Both the position numbers and the translations under genes were made by a program. Under the pieces are notes generated by a model that was not told the DNA's origin, did not search any database, and was given only the letters and a program-made list of their open reading frames with translations. 64,000 nt of DNA from Bacterioplanoides sp965200585 (GTDB taxonomy: Bacteria; Pseudomonadota; Gammaproteobacteria; Pseudomonadales; Oceanobacteraceae), in NCBI RefSeq assembly GCF_965200585.1, contig NZ_OZ241361.1. One strand, written 5' to 3'. Numbering within the stretch: position 1 is the first letter of the stretch; the number at the start of each line of letters is the position of its first letter. Positions 9,565 through 18,298 of this stretch are shown here, piece by piece.

Positions 9565-10641
9565 ATGAAAAAAACACTTTTAGTAACCGCCATGGCGGCG
9601 GCAACAGCTTTTCCAGCTGTTGCTTCAGACGCTATTTCCGGTGGCTTCTGGTTAAATCATGCTATATATGATGATGATTTATCGGAAGAGACTTATGGCG
9701 ATACTAACTTTGAAGCCTTAATTCTGTATATTGATAAAACAGACGAAGAAACCGGCTGGACCTTCTCTTCTGAGATGCGTTACGGCAAGGGTGCTTTTAC
9801 AGATCCGGATAATAATAATACCGGTAGTCACTTCGGTTTCCATAAAGCCTGGATAGGCAAAGAATTTGATAGCCCGCTGGGTAAAGGCCACTTAAAAATC
9901 GGTAAGTCAGCCGTTCCTTTTGGTTGGGGTACTGTTAACTTCTGGCCGGGTGATGAATTAATTGGTGGCTACGCCGACCAGATGGACGTAGGTGTTAAGT
10001 GGACCGGTAATCAAGGTGCGCTTACTTATGATGTTGCTTACTTCCATGTTGACGATTTTGGTAATTCAACAGAAACCATGGACGATGGTGGTCATTGGGG
10101 CTCTACCGATACTTATCAAAAAGGACAAACCTTTGTTGGTAACCTGGCGTACGAATTCAGTAAAGGCCAGACCGTTGGTGCCTCTTATCAGAACGGTCGT
10201 CTGCGCGATTTATCGGATGCCGATGATGCGCGCCCATTTGATGGCAATCATGACGCCGCAGTTGTTTATTATCTAGGTGAGTTTGGTCCGTGGGGCGTTA
10301 AAGCTCAGTACGCGACCACTTATCGTGATTTACGCGGTGTTGCTGAATCAGCCGGCGTGTTACAAGAAGAAATTAAAAATGATCGCAAAGCAATTACATT
10401 AAGCTATGCATTAGATGATTTTTACTTCTACGTGGATTACACCAATACCGAAAGTAATACCGATGGTATCGAAGATGTAGTTGGTTCAGCCGATAGTTTT
10501 GCTCCGGGTATGAGCTATGACTATGGTCCGGGTTGGTTCTATGTGGAATACGTAACCAACGATGGTGTGATTGGTCAGGATGGCGAACTGCAGAATGCGG
10601 ATCAGGATTTCTGGTACTTCACCATGGATTACTACTTCTGA
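9565..10641 (+). CDS. Outer-membrane porin-like protein of the choline cluster
   Basis: Predicted outer-membrane beta-barrel of 358 residues. ATG 9565 is chosen because an AAGGAAGGA ribosome site lies just upstream and a clean signal peptide follows (MKKTLLVTAMAAA to AVASDA). The chain is rich in alternating aromatic and polar segments and ends in Phe (FTMDYYF), the usual barrel sorting signal. It has several Asp-rich loops. It sits 33 bp after choV and before a strong terminator, so it probably ends this operon and admits choline or related solutes. The substrate is inferred from position only; I do not recognise a named family. Confidence 0.75.
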   Translation: MKKTLLVTAMAAATAFPAVASDAISGGFWLNHAIYDDDLSEETYGDTNFEALILYIDKTDEETGWTFSSEMRYGKGAFTDPDNNNTGSHFGFHKAWIGKEFDSPLGKGHLKIGKSAVPFGWGTVNFWPGDELIGGYADQMDVGVKWTGNQGALTYDVAYFHVDDFGNSTETMDDGGHWGSTDTYQKGQTFVGNLAYEFSKGQTVGASYQNGRLRDLSDADDARPFDGNHDAAVVYYLGEFGPWGVKAQYATTYRDLRGVAESAGVLQEEIKNDRKAITLSYALDDFYFYVDYTNTESNTDGIEDVVGSADSFAPGMSYDYGPGWFYVEYVTNDGVIGQDGELQNADQDFWYFTMDYYF

Positions 10642-10671
10642 TTAGCAGCCCGGCTGTTTAATCCAACACAG

Positions 10672-10708
10672 AGCCGTACTGATGATTTCAGTGCGGCTTT
10701 TCTTTTTT
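10672..10708 (+). terminator. Rho-independent terminator after the porin gene
   Basis: An 11-bp stem (AGCCGTACTGA paired with TCAGTGCGGCT, one G-T wobble) with a 5-nt loop, followed by TTTTCTTTTTT. It closes the choX-porin transcript and lies just before the MarR-family gene. Confidence 0.85.
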
Positions 10709-10777
10709 CACCTTTATCAGGCCGTTATACTGCACATTACCGATGCTTGCTTAAAAGCGTCAATAACAGGCAAAAAA

Positions 10778-11266
10778 ATGGACAGATATGATCAGGTGCT
10801 GGTCGCCTTGCGCCGCATTATTCGTGCAACCGACCTGCACTCTAAAAAACTCAGTAAGACTTCCGGGCTAACCTCGCCACAATTATTAATTCTGCAAACA
10901 CTGCGGGATAACAGTGATCTGACGGTAGGACAGGTTGCCAAGCAGGTATCATTATCTCAGGCAACGGTAACGACCATTGTTGACCGGCTTGAGCGCGGCG
11001 GCTACGTCTACCGTGAGCGAGGTACCGCCGATAAGCGCAAAGTGTATGTGTATTTAACCGATAAGGCGTTTGAAACTCTGGTGGATGCGCCGAAGCCGCT
11101 ACAGGATGATTTTGTGCGCCAGTATCAGGATCTGCATGATTGGGAGCAGACCATGATTCTGTCATCGCTGGAACGTGTGGCTTATATGATGGATGCACAG
11201 CATATTGATGCCGCACCTGTGTTGGATATTGGTGCACTGGACCGCAACGAAACCCTGAAAAAGTAG
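10778..11266 (+). CDS. MarR-family regulator, EctR/CosR-like
   Basis: Winged-helix MarR regulator of 162 residues. ATG 10778 (MDRYDQVL) is preferred; upstream in-frame starts fall within the terminator. The DNA-binding wing region (about 45-100) includes LSQATVTTIVDRLE and GTADKRKVYVYL. The start MDRYDQVLVALRR and the C-terminal MMDAQHIDAAPVLDIGALDR closely resemble my recollection of EctR/CosR proteins that control compatible-solute genes in halophilic gammaproteobacteria. Its place next to the choline/betaine genes supports an osmotic-stress role. The exact targets are not known from the sequence. Confidence 0.82.
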   Translation: MDRYDQVLVALRRIIRATDLHSKKLSKTSGLTSPQLLILQTLRDNSDLTVGQVAKQVSLSQATVTTIVDRLERGGYVYRERGTADKRKVYVYLTDKAFETLVDAPKPLQDDFVRQYQDLHDWEQTMILSSLERVAYMMDAQHIDAAPVLDIGALDRNETLKK

Positions 11267-11372
11267 CCCTTCACAAACTGTTACATTCCGGTGGCTTGTT
11301 TTTCTGACAAGCCGCGATTACTGTCAATACTCCTGAAAAAATAAAGATAAATATCAGTAACAGGAGGTTGTT

Positions 11373-12992
11373 ATGTTAGGTCTGATGATGGATAGCCCAT
11401 TATTGGTGTCTACGCTGCTGGAACATGCAGAATCCACCCACGGCTCAGCCGAGATTGTCAGTCGCCGCTGCGAAGGCGATATCCACCGCTATACCATGAA
11501 AGATGCTGCCGGTCGGGCACGGCGTATTGCCAACCTGCTGACGCGTTATGGTATTCAGCAGGGTGATCGGGTTGCGACACTGGCGTGGAATAATTATCGC
11601 CACTTTGAGCTGTATTATGGCATCTCAGGTACTGGTGCCGTACTGCATACCATTAACCCGCGCTTATTTGCTGAGCAGCTGGTTTATATTATTAATCACG
11701 CTGAAGATCGCTTAGTGTTTGTTGATCTGACGTTTGTGCCGTTATTAGAGGCCATTCAGGATCAGATTTCGGGTGTCGAGAAATTCATTATTTTATGTGA
11801 TGAAGACAAGATGCCAGACACCAGCCTGGCGAATGCACATTGTTATGAAACCCTGTTAGCTGCGGAATCGGATCAGTTCCAGTGGCCGGAGTTTGATGAG
11901 CGCAGCGCCTGTTCCATGTGTTATACCTCCGGCACCACTGGCAACCCGAAAGGTGTGTTATACAGTCATCGCTCAACGGTATTACATGCGCTGGCGTCGG
12001 TGGGGGAAGAAGTGATGGGTATGGCCTCTTCGACTTGCTTCTTACCCGTAGTTCCCATGTTCCATGTAAATGCCTGGGGAACACCTTACTCCGCGGCTAT
12101 AACCGGTGCGAAGCAGGTTTTCCCTGGGCCGGGAATGGACGGTGCTTCGCTGTGGGAATTAATTGAAGCAGAAAAACCCGATCTTTTATTGGGTGTGCCA
12201 ACAGTCTGGCTGATGTTGCTGAATCATATGGATAGCATCGGTAAAAAACTCGATTCAGTAGAGAATGTGATTGTGGGTGGTTCCGCAGCACCAATCTCAA
12301 TGATTCGCGCGTTTCAGGAAAAGCATGATGCGTTTTTAATTCATGCCTGGGGTATGACTGAAATGAGCCCAGTGGGTACCCTCAACTCGCACAATAAACA
12401 TATGGAAGCTCTGCCACTGGAAGAACGCTATCTGTTACAGGCCAAACAAGGACGGCCTGTGTATGGGGTAGAAATGAAGATTGTGGATGACAATCATCAG
12501 GAACTGCCACGTGACGGTGTAGCGTCAGGGCGCCTGTTAGTGCGCGGTCCCTGGATTGTGAAGGGTTACTATAAAAACGAAGCATCCGACAGCTTTATAG
12601 ACGGCTGGTTTGATACCGGTGATGTTGCCACCATCGACGAGCATAACTACCTCAATATTGTTGACCGCTCCAAGGACGTGATCAAATCCGGTGGCGAATG
12701 GATCAGCTCGATTGATATGGAGAATATTGCGGTCGGCCATCCGGAGCTTAGCGAGTGTTGTGTGATTGGTGTTCCTCATCCGAAATGGGATGAGCGCCCG
12801 GTGTTGTTAGCCATTAAGCAAGCGGGATCATCACTCAATGAAGATGATGTGAAAGCGTATCTGGACGATAAAATTGTGAAATGGTGGATGCCGGACAAGG
12901 TTTTGTTTGTGGAGGAATTACCCCATACCGCAACCGGTAAGCTGCATAAGGTGCCACTGCGTGAGCAGTACCACGATCTTTTGATGTCTTAA
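11373..12992 (+). CDS. AlkK-like medium/long-chain acyl-CoA synthetase
   Basis: ATP-dependent ligation of CoA to fatty acids through an acyl-AMP intermediate. It carries the AMP-binding signature CYTSGTTGNPKGV near residue 185, the WGMTEMSPVGT motif near 326, the FDTGDVATID region near 413 and the C-terminal lysine region PHTATGKLHKVPLR near 520. The 539 residues and the N-terminal MLGLMMDSPL layout resemble AlkK of alkane-degrading Pseudomonas, so medium-chain acids are a plausible substrate. A strong CAGGAGG ribosome site precedes ATG 11373. It appears to be monocistronic. Confidence 0.9.
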   Translation: MLGLMMDSPLLVSTLLEHAESTHGSAEIVSRRCEGDIHRYTMKDAAGRARRIANLLTRYGIQQGDRVATLAWNNYRHFELYYGISGTGAVLHTINPRLFAEQLVYIINHAEDRLVFVDLTFVPLLEAIQDQISGVEKFIILCDEDKMPDTSLANAHCYETLLAAESDQFQWPEFDERSACSMCYTSGTTGNPKGVLYSHRSTVLHALASVGEEVMGMASSTCFLPVVPMFHVNAWGTPYSAAITGAKQVFPGPGMDGASLWELIEAEKPDLLLGVPTVWLMLLNHMDSIGKKLDSVENVIVGGSAAPISMIRAFQEKHDAFLIHAWGMTEMSPVGTLNSHNKHMEALPLEERYLLQAKQGRPVYGVEMKIVDDNHQELPRDGVASGRLLVRGPWIVKGYYKNEASDSFIDGWFDTGDVATIDEHNYLNIVDRSKDVIKSGGEWISSIDMENIAVGHPELSECCVIGVPHPKWDERPVLLAIKQAGSSLNEDDVKAYLDDKIVKWWMPDKVLFVEELPHTATGKLHKVPLREQYHDLLMS

Positions 12993-13051
12993 GCACCAAC
13001 CCCGGATCGCCCTGATAAACAGCGTTCCATAAACTGCGGAACTTGTCAGCA

Positions 13052-13099
13052 AACGCCTGTGTCATACTGGTTTCAGTTTTATAGACACAGGCGTTTTTT
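13052..13099 (+). terminator. Long-loop terminator between acyl-CoA synthetase and FrnE-like genes
   Basis: A 12-bp stem, AACGCCTGTGTC paired with GACACAGGCGTT, has a loop of about 20 nt and is followed by a run of Ts. It ends immediately before the start of the next gene at 13102, so that gene's promoter must lie within or upstream of the terminator. Confidence 0.75.
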
Positions 13100-13101
13100 G
13101 T

Positions 13102-13770
13102 ATGGCTCTGCAAATCGATATTATCTCTGATGTAATGTGCCCATGGTGTGCGATTGGTTATTCGGCACTGAAACAGGCGGCACAATCTTTCCCTGAAGCT
13201 GGAATACAAATCCGCTGGCATCCGTTTGAACTGAATCCGAATATGCCCGCTGAAGGACAGAACCTCAGCGAACATCTGGCCGAAAAGTACGGCAGCACTG
13301 AAGAAGAAAGCCGCGCCAATCGTGAACGCCTGAGCCAATTGGGCAACGAGCTGGGGTTTGAGTTTAATCATCACGATCAGCAACGCATCGTGAATACTTT
13401 TAATGCCCATCAGCTATTAACCTGGGCCGGTGAATTACAGGAAAGCCCGGGCTATGCCGACGACCTGCAAACTCAGCTTAAAATGGCATTGTTTACCGCC
13501 TACTTCCGCGATGGTGTGGATGTCAGCGTTGGTGAGAATCTGGTGGATATTGCTGTGAGTGTGGGTTTATCCGCTCAGGATGCGCAGCAGGTATTAGCGC
13601 AGCAAACCTATGCCGGTGCCGTTCGCGCCGAGCAACAACAGTTTCAGCAGATGGGGATTAGCTCCGTGCCCGGAGTGATTCTGGCGAATAAGTATCTGGT
13701 GAGTGGTGGTCAGCCGGTTGATGTTTTTAAGCGTGCTATTCAGCAGGTGTTGGATGAGCAAGCGGCATAA
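13102..13770 (+). CDS. DsbA-family FrnE-like thiol oxidoreductase
   Basis: Thioredoxin-fold protein of 222 residues with a CPWC active site near residues 14-17 (DVMCPWCAIGY) and the cis-proline region SSVPGVIL near 187. There is no signal peptide, so it is cytoplasmic, as in the FrnE subgroup of DsbA proteins. It is probably a disulfide oxidoreductase or isomerase; the physiological partner cannot be seen. The coding region begins 2-3 bp after a terminator T-run. Confidence 0.88.
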   Translation: MALQIDIISDVMCPWCAIGYSALKQAAQSFPEAGIQIRWHPFELNPNMPAEGQNLSEHLAEKYGSTEEESRANRERLSQLGNELGFEFNHHDQQRIVNTFNAHQLLTWAGELQESPGYADDLQTQLKMALFTAYFRDGVDVSVGENLVDIAVSVGLSAQDAQQVLAQQTYAGAVRAEQQQFQQMGISSVPGVILANKYLVSGGQPVDVFKRAIQQVLDEQAA

Positions 13771-13840
13771 GTATGAGTGATGTGGCAGCTTGTTGCGTTA
13801 CATAGACTACTGTGGTGCTTTGGTTTGTTGTGGTGCAGTA

Positions 13841-13862
13841 TTTGATGCATACTAACATCAAA
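13841..13862. promoter_or_regulatory. Inverted repeat before vapBC, candidate operator
   Basis: TTTGATG (13841-13847) and CATCAAA (13856-13862) form a perfect 7-bp inverted repeat 22 bp before the antitoxin start. VapB or VapBC complexes usually bind such palindromes to repress their own operon. The function is inferred from position. Confidence 0.55.
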
Positions 13863-13884
13863 TAAGATGTTGGAGGCTAATATT

Positions 13885-14076
13885 ATGCGCACTACAGTAA
13901 CCATTGATGACACCTTATATGATCAGGCACTGGACTTATCAGAGCCTGGTATCGAAAAGGCCGATCTATTCCGTGAGGCCATTCAAACCTACATTCGGGT
14001 GCAGGCTGCTAAACGTCTGGCTGCACTCGGCGGTAGCGCTCCCGATATGCCAGTCATTCCCCGTGAACAGGGGTAA
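13885..14076 (+). CDS. vapB: VapB-family antitoxin
   Basis: Small 63-residue antitoxin with an N-terminal ribbon-helix-helix-like segment (MRTTVTIDDTLYDQAL). The Pro-containing C-terminal tail is the part that normally wraps the toxin. ATG 13885 is chosen because TTGGAGG lies 8-12 bp upstream; the in-frame ATG at 13867 has no such site. The toxin gene follows 8 bp later. It should neutralise VapC and co-repress the operon through the palindrome at 13841-13862. Confidence 0.88.
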   Translation: MRTTVTIDDTLYDQALDLSEPGIEKADLFREAIQTYIRVQAAKRLAALGGSAPDMPVIPREQG

Positions 14077-14084
14077 CGAACTCG

Positions 14085-14453
14085 ATGGCTGTACTGGTCG
14101 ATACTTCGGTTTGGGTTGAGCATTTCCGTGTTGGTAATGCTGAGTTAAGCTCGTTATTAAAGATGGATGAAGTTCTGGTTCATCCATTTGTGATAGCTGA
14201 ACTGGCTTGTGGTACGCCACCTAAAAGAGAACAGACTTTGAAAGATCTGAGTTTGCTCAGGCATGCCACTCAGGCCAATGTATCTGAAGTGCTCGATTTT
14301 ATTGAAAATCGGAAACTGTATGGACGTGGTTGTGGTTATGTGGATATGACGCTGCTAGCGTCGGTGCTGCTGACACCCGCCTCCCAACTCTGGACTTATG
14401 ATAAGCGTCTTAATCAGTTAGCGGATGAATTTTCAGCGACTTTTCGGCTGTGA
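14085..14453 (+). CDS. vapC: VapC-family PIN-domain toxin ribonuclease
   Basis: PIN-domain endoribonuclease toxin of 122 residues. Conserved acidic residues are visible: Asp6 in VDTSVWVEHF, Glu near 39 in IAELACG, and the late Asp in GYVDMTLLAS near 86, consistent with an intact Mg-dependent active site. It is translated 8 bp after vapB. The target RNA cannot be told from sequence; VapC enzymes commonly cleave tRNA or rRNA. The pair looks functional. Confidence 0.9.
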   Translation: MAVLVDTSVWVEHFRVGNAELSSLLKMDEVLVHPFVIAELACGTPPKREQTLKDLSLLRHATQANVSEVLDFIENRKLYGRGCGYVDMTLLASVLLTPASQLWTYDKRLNQLADEFSATFRL

Positions 14454-14506
14454 AAAACATCAATGCGCCCTAATTCATATAGGGCGCAAATTCTTAAACT
14501 CACGTT

Positions 14507-15199
14507 CTATTCAGCAATAACCTCTGCACTTTCAGGCTCACTGCTTTCAACCCGGAAAGGTTCAAGCTCCGGTTTTTCTAATCCTAAACGAGAAAAAGTC
14601 ATATCAATCAGGAAGTCCGTGATCTGATCAATATCATCCGGCTCATACTGGCGCTTATTTAACACTTCGAGAATCTGGGTTTCAAAATCAGCATAATGCT
14701 GAGTGGTCGACCAGATCATAAAAATCAGATGTGTTGGGTCAACCGGACGAATTTTTCCCTGATCAATCCAGCTTTGAATAACGCTGGTTTTTTCTTTTAC
14801 CCAGGTACGCATATTCTGGCTCAGGTGCTCGCGTAAGTGTGGAGCGCCCTGAATAATTTCCATCGCAAAAATTTTAGAAGCGTTTGGGTTGGTATAGGAT
14901 AAATGAACTTTGGATCGGATAAAGCGGCTTAATACATCCGCCGGATCACTGTCAGGTGTGATGTCGGATAACACTTCATTCCACACCTGCATAATATTTT
15001 CTAATAAAGCGCGATATAAATTGGCTTTGTTTTTAAAATAATAATGAATATTGGCTTTTGGAACACCGGCACGGTCAGCAATGGATTGCATGCTGGTGCC
15101 TTTAAAGCCATGCAGTACAAATTCCTGCTCGGCTGCTGCCAGAATATTTTCGTTGTTACGTTCGCGGATCTTACCCGGCTTATACTTTTGCTTCGTCAT
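14507..15199 (-). CDS. TetR-family regulator, RutR-like, probable purine/pyrimidine regulator
   Basis: TetR-family repressor, 230 residues from ATG 15199; a longer frame begins at a TTG but lacks a ribosome site, whereas AGGAAA precedes this ATG. The N-terminal HTH (about 18-60) contains GTSMQSIADRAGVPKANIHYYFKNK, which with the IHYYFKNKANLY stretch is typical of RutR and relatives. It neighbours the nucleoside porin, transporter and xdh genes. Two palindromes matching the RutR consensus (TTGACCA-N2-TGGTCAA) flank the divergent promoter region at 20.9-21.3 kb. A role in controlling this island is inferred; the ligand may be a purine or uracil. Confidence 0.85.
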   Translation of the reverse strand: MTKQKYKPGKIRERNNENILAAAEQEFVLHGFKGTSMQSIADRAGVPKANIHYYFKNKANLYRALLENIMQVWNEVLSDITPDSDPADVLSRFIRSKVHLSYTNPNASKIFAMEIIQGAPHLREHLSQNMRTWVKEKTSVIQSWIDQGKIRPVDPTHLIFMIWSTTQHYADFETQILEVLNKRQYEPDDIDQITDFLIDMTFSRLGLEKPELEPFRVESSEPESAEVIAE

Positions 15200-15272
15200 T
15201 CCGTTTCCTGCCAAAAGTGTAGTGACAGACAAAAAAGGTCAGGCCAGTCTAACACACACCAGCCCTGGTGAG

Positions 15273-15301
15273 ATAAAAAAGGGACGACAATGCGTCCCTT
15301 T
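15273..15301 (-). terminator. Rho-independent terminator of the tsx-like gene
   Basis: Minus-strand 8-bp stem AAGGGACG / CGTCCCTT with a 6-nt loop, then a T-run (15274-15280 as A on the plus strand). It follows the porin stop by about 20 bp. Confidence 0.85.
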
Positions 15302-15322
15302 GTTTCCTGATCAGCGTTGGGC

Positions 15323-16099
15323 TTACAGGTGAACTTTCAGCAACAGGCTAACTGCGTTCTGGTCGCGGTCGCTGTCTTTTTCGATGCCATCAAATGGGTT
15401 GCTAACTGGTACACCAAACTTGTTGTTCCAGTAGCTGTATTCAATACCCAGTTTAACTTTGTTCTGAACGCCCAGCATTGGCCCCAGGTTATAGGTCAGC
15501 TGTGGCGTGAAGTTCAGCTCAGCATCGTGATCTTCAGTACCGGTTGACCAGTCCAGGAAGCCATCGATAGCGAAGTTACCTTCAGACCAACCGTAAGTCA
15601 GAGTGATCTGATGGTCGTTATCACCGTTATCAAAGTTGGTGTTACGTTGGGAATAGTAGTAAGTCACGCTGGCGAAATCCATACCTGGGATTGCCAGGTC
15701 AGCACCAACACCGTACAGGTAGTTATCCTGGCTGAAGCCACTGCCATTTTGACCGACAGTTGAGCTGCTGAATTCATAGGTGAATGCAGCGTTAATATTT
15801 TTTACGACGCTGTCTTCAAATGAAGTCAGAGTGAATTTTGGAGAAAATTCACCGTAAGTCTCATGGTAATCGCTTTCGCCGTTCAGACGGTCTACGAATA
15901 AGAACAGGCCACCCCAGCTATGACCAGAAACGTGCTCCAGAGTCATTGTGGTGATGGTGTTTTCTTCACCGTTTGCTGGCGTCATGGTGTAGTCAGAACC
16001 GTACAGCAGAGATACGCTGTTATCTGCCCAGAATTGCTCAGCAGAAGCACTGGCAGCAGAAGCTGCGATAATGGCGGCGGTTAATAATTGCTTTTTCAT
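15323..16099 (-). CDS. tsx: Tsx/OmpK-like nucleoside-specific outer-membrane channel
   Basis: Outer-membrane channel expected to admit nucleosides or purines. The 258-residue product has a signal peptide ending ASASA before EQFWADNSVSLLYG, a start characteristic of the Tsx/OmpK channel family. Beta-strand-like alternating segments and gaps typical of a 12-stranded barrel follow. It lies 105 bp downstream of the BMP-family binding protein and upstream of the RutR-like gene, so it supplies the outer-membrane step for the same uptake system. The Shine-Dalgarno CTGGAGAGAG is good. Confidence 0.88.
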   Translation of the reverse strand: MKKQLLTAAIIAASAASASAEQFWADNSVSLLYGSDYTMTPANGEENTITTMTLEHVSGHSWGGLFLFVDRLNGESDYHETYGEFSPKFTLTSFEDSVVKNINAAFTYEFSSSTVGQNGSGFSQDNYLYGVGADLAIPGMDFASVTYYYSQRNTNFDNGDNDHQITLTYGWSEGNFAIDGFLDWSTGTEDHDAELNFTPQLTYNLGPMLGVQNKVKLGIEYSYWNNKFGVPVSNPFDGIEKDSDRDQNAVSLLLKVHL

Positions 16100-16204
16100 A
16101 GTCTCTCTCCAGAGGTTTTAAAGCCCCGGCAAGCGAATAAACCTTACTGGTTTTTTCATACTACCGGGAAGTTTTTAAATCAATTTAAAAATAAAAAAAT
16201 ACGA

Positions 16205-17281
16205 TTAAGATTGAGGCAGTTTGCCTTCAACACCATCGATGTACCAGTTCATACCCTGCAGATCACCGTCAGACAGAGATTCACCGTCTTTAGCTTTTAC
16301 AGAACCGTCTTGTGCGGTAACCGGGCCATCAAATACGCGTGCTTCACCGGCTTTAATCGCCGCTTTTTTCGCTTTAACCAGTTCGCGAACATCCGCAGGA
16401 ACGGCATCGTTAAATGGTGCTAAATCGGTTGAACCTTCGGCAATACCGGTCCAGACATCTTCTGCTTTCCAGCTGCCGTCGATCACAGCCTGAGCTTTTT
16501 GGGTGTACAGGTCGCCCCAGTTATGAACCGCAGCAGTCAGGTGTGCTTTTTCACCATAAGCGCTCATGTCTGAGTGGTAACCAATAGCAAATTTACCTTT
16601 TGATTCTGCTGCCTGAATAACGGCAGCGGAGTCAGTGTGCTGAGTCAGGATATCTGCGCCTTGCAGCATCAGAGTTTCAGCCGCTTCACGCTCTTTAGCC
16701 GGGTCATACCAGGTGCTGGCCCATACTACTTTAACGGTCACATCCGGGTTAACTTCTTTAGCGCCTTTGGTGAACGCGTTAATACCACGAATGACTTCCG
16801 GAATCGGGAAAGAAGCCACATAACCCAATACGTTTGACTTGGTCATTTTACCGGCAACCAGGCCAGTCAGGTAACGGCCCTGATAAGCACGGGTAAAGTA
16901 AGTACCCATGTTTTTTGATTGCTTATAACCGGTAGCGTGCTCGAATTTTACTTTCGGGAATTTTTTCGCCACTTTCAACGTTGGGTTCATATAACCAAAA
17001 GACGTGGTGAAAATCAGACCATGATCTTTTGCCAGACGACGAATTACGCGCTCAGCATCCGGACCTTCAGCAACACTTTCAACATAGCTGGTTTCAACTT
17101 TGTCACCCAATTGCTCTTCCATGTATTTACGCGCTTCATCGTGAGCGTAAGTCCAGCCGGCATCACCGGTTGGGCCTACATAGACGAAGCCGATTTTCAG
17201 TGGATCTTCGGCATTCACAAAGCTGGCACCCAGTGCCAGAGTTGCTGCTGAAATCAGCGTTGCGATTTTATTACGACCCAT
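16205..17281 (-). CDS. BMP-family purine/nucleoside ABC transporter binding protein
   Basis: Periplasmic substrate-binding protein of the BMP (basic membrane protein / PnrA-like) family, whose known ligands are purine nucleosides. A signal peptide ends ASFVNA before EDPLKIGFVYVG. Family landmarks are GDAGWTYAHDEARK near residue 38 and the AEGPDAERVIRRLA region. Two adjacent ATGs exist (17284, 17281); the second is better spaced from AAGGAG. There is no lipobox Cys, unlike many Gram-positive members. It heads a transporter set with the two permeases and the ATPase upstream on the same strand, and the Tsx-like porin downstream. Confidence 0.9.
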   Translation of the reverse strand: MGRNKIATLISAATLALGASFVNAEDPLKIGFVYVGPTGDAGWTYAHDEARKYMEEQLGDKVETSYVESVAEGPDAERVIRRLAKDHGLIFTTSFGYMNPTLKVAKKFPKVKFEHATGYKQSKNMGTYFTRAYQGRYLTGLVAGKMTKSNVLGYVASFPIPEVIRGINAFTKGAKEVNPDVTVKVVWASTWYDPAKEREAAETLMLQGADILTQHTDSAAVIQAAESKGKFAIGYHSDMSAYGEKAHLTAAVHNWGDLYTQKAQAVIDGSWKAEDVWTGIAEGSTDLAPFNDAVPADVRELVKAKKAAIKAGEARVFDGPVTAQDGSVKAKDGESLSDGDLQGMNWYIDGVEGKLPQS

Positions 17282-17354
17282 CATGGTCTCCTTTCTCTTT
17301 GGTAGTAGTTTTTACATCTTTTTTTGGTTTTAAAATCTTCGTGCTTATCAATCG

Positions 17355-18281
17355 TCACACTTGCGGGCGATACGGCTGCCCCAGTGCTAATGGTGTACTG
17401 AGTTTGGCTTTAATCGAGTCGCTGGCGATCACTACCAATACAATGATGGTGGCGATGTACGGCAACATAGCCAGCAGGTTCGGTGAGGCTTCAAAGCCCA
17501 GTCCCTGCAATACCAGGTGCATGATGCTGGCAGCACCAAATAAATACGCTCCCAGTAAAATTCGTTCGGCTTTCCAGCTGGCGAATACCACCAGAGCCAG
17601 TGCAATCCAGCCACGGCCCGCTGACATGCCTTCGTTCCACATTGGGGTGTAGGCCAGAGATAAATAGCCACCCGCCAGACCAGCCATTGCGCCGCCAAAT
17701 AACACAGCGCCATAGCGGACTTTCATCACCGGGATACCAATGGCGTTGGCGGCTTCCGGGTTTTCACCTACGGCACGTACCGTCAGGCCCACACGAGTGC
17801 TGCGGAAGCACCAGAAAATAAGACCAAATAAAATCCAGGATAAGTACACCAGCGGATCATGGCTGAATAAAATTTTGCCAATCACAGGGATATCGCTCAG
17901 CAACGGAATTTCCCACGGAGTAATGCCTTCAATCGCCATACCGACATAACCGGCACCCAGAAAAGCGCTTAAGCCAATACCAAAAATGGTTAAGGCCAAA
18001 CCGGTCGCTACCTGGTTGGTGACCAGAGAAATTGCCAGGAAGCCGAATAACAGTGATACCACCATGCCAGCAATAATGGCCGCGATAACGCCCATGCCGG
18101 CATTGCCGGTAACAACCGCAGCCATAAAGCCACAGACCGCGCCCATCAGTACCATGCCTTCCTGACCCAGGTTTAACACGCCGGATTTTTCTGCAACCAT
18201 TTCACCCAGTGCAATTAAAATTAATGGCGTACCGGTACGAATGGTGGCAAATAAAATATTAACAATCAGATCGAAATCCAT
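17355..18281 (-). CDS. Nucleoside/purine ABC transporter permease (YufQ-type)
   Basis: Inner-membrane permease of the branched-chain/nucleoside transporter fold, 308 residues, almost entirely hydrophobic helices. The stretch GEMVAEKSGVLNLGQEGMVLMGA near residue 25 is diagnostic of this permease class. A cytoplasmic RSTRVGLTVRAVGENPEAAN loop near residue 165 contacts the ATPase. It partners the permease encoded 17 bp upstream (18299-19375). Confidence 0.92.
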   Translation of the reverse strand: MDFDLIVNILFATIRTGTPLILIALGEMVAEKSGVLNLGQEGMVLMGAVCGFMAAVVTGNAGMGVIAAIIAGMVVSLLFGFLAISLVTNQVATGLALTIFGIGLSAFLGAGYVGMAIEGITPWEIPLLSDIPVIGKILFSHDPLVYLSWILFGLIFWCFRSTRVGLTVRAVGENPEAANAIGIPVMKVRYGAVLFGGAMAGLAGGYLSLAYTPMWNEGMSAGRGWIALALVVFASWKAERILLGAYLFGAASIMHLVLQGLGFEASPNLLAMLPYIATIIVLVVIASDSIKAKLSTPLALGQPYRPQV

Positions 18282-18298
18282 CTTTAAAACCTTTGCCT

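Noticed and set aside
12835..13410. 191-codon minus-strand frame
   Set aside because: It crosses the end of the acyl-CoA synthetase, a terminator and the FrnE-like gene on the opposite strand, all with strong motifs.
15200..15232. Longer TTG-started form of the RutR-like regulator
   Set aside because: ATG 15199 has a proper AGGAAA site and fits the family start; the TTG has none.
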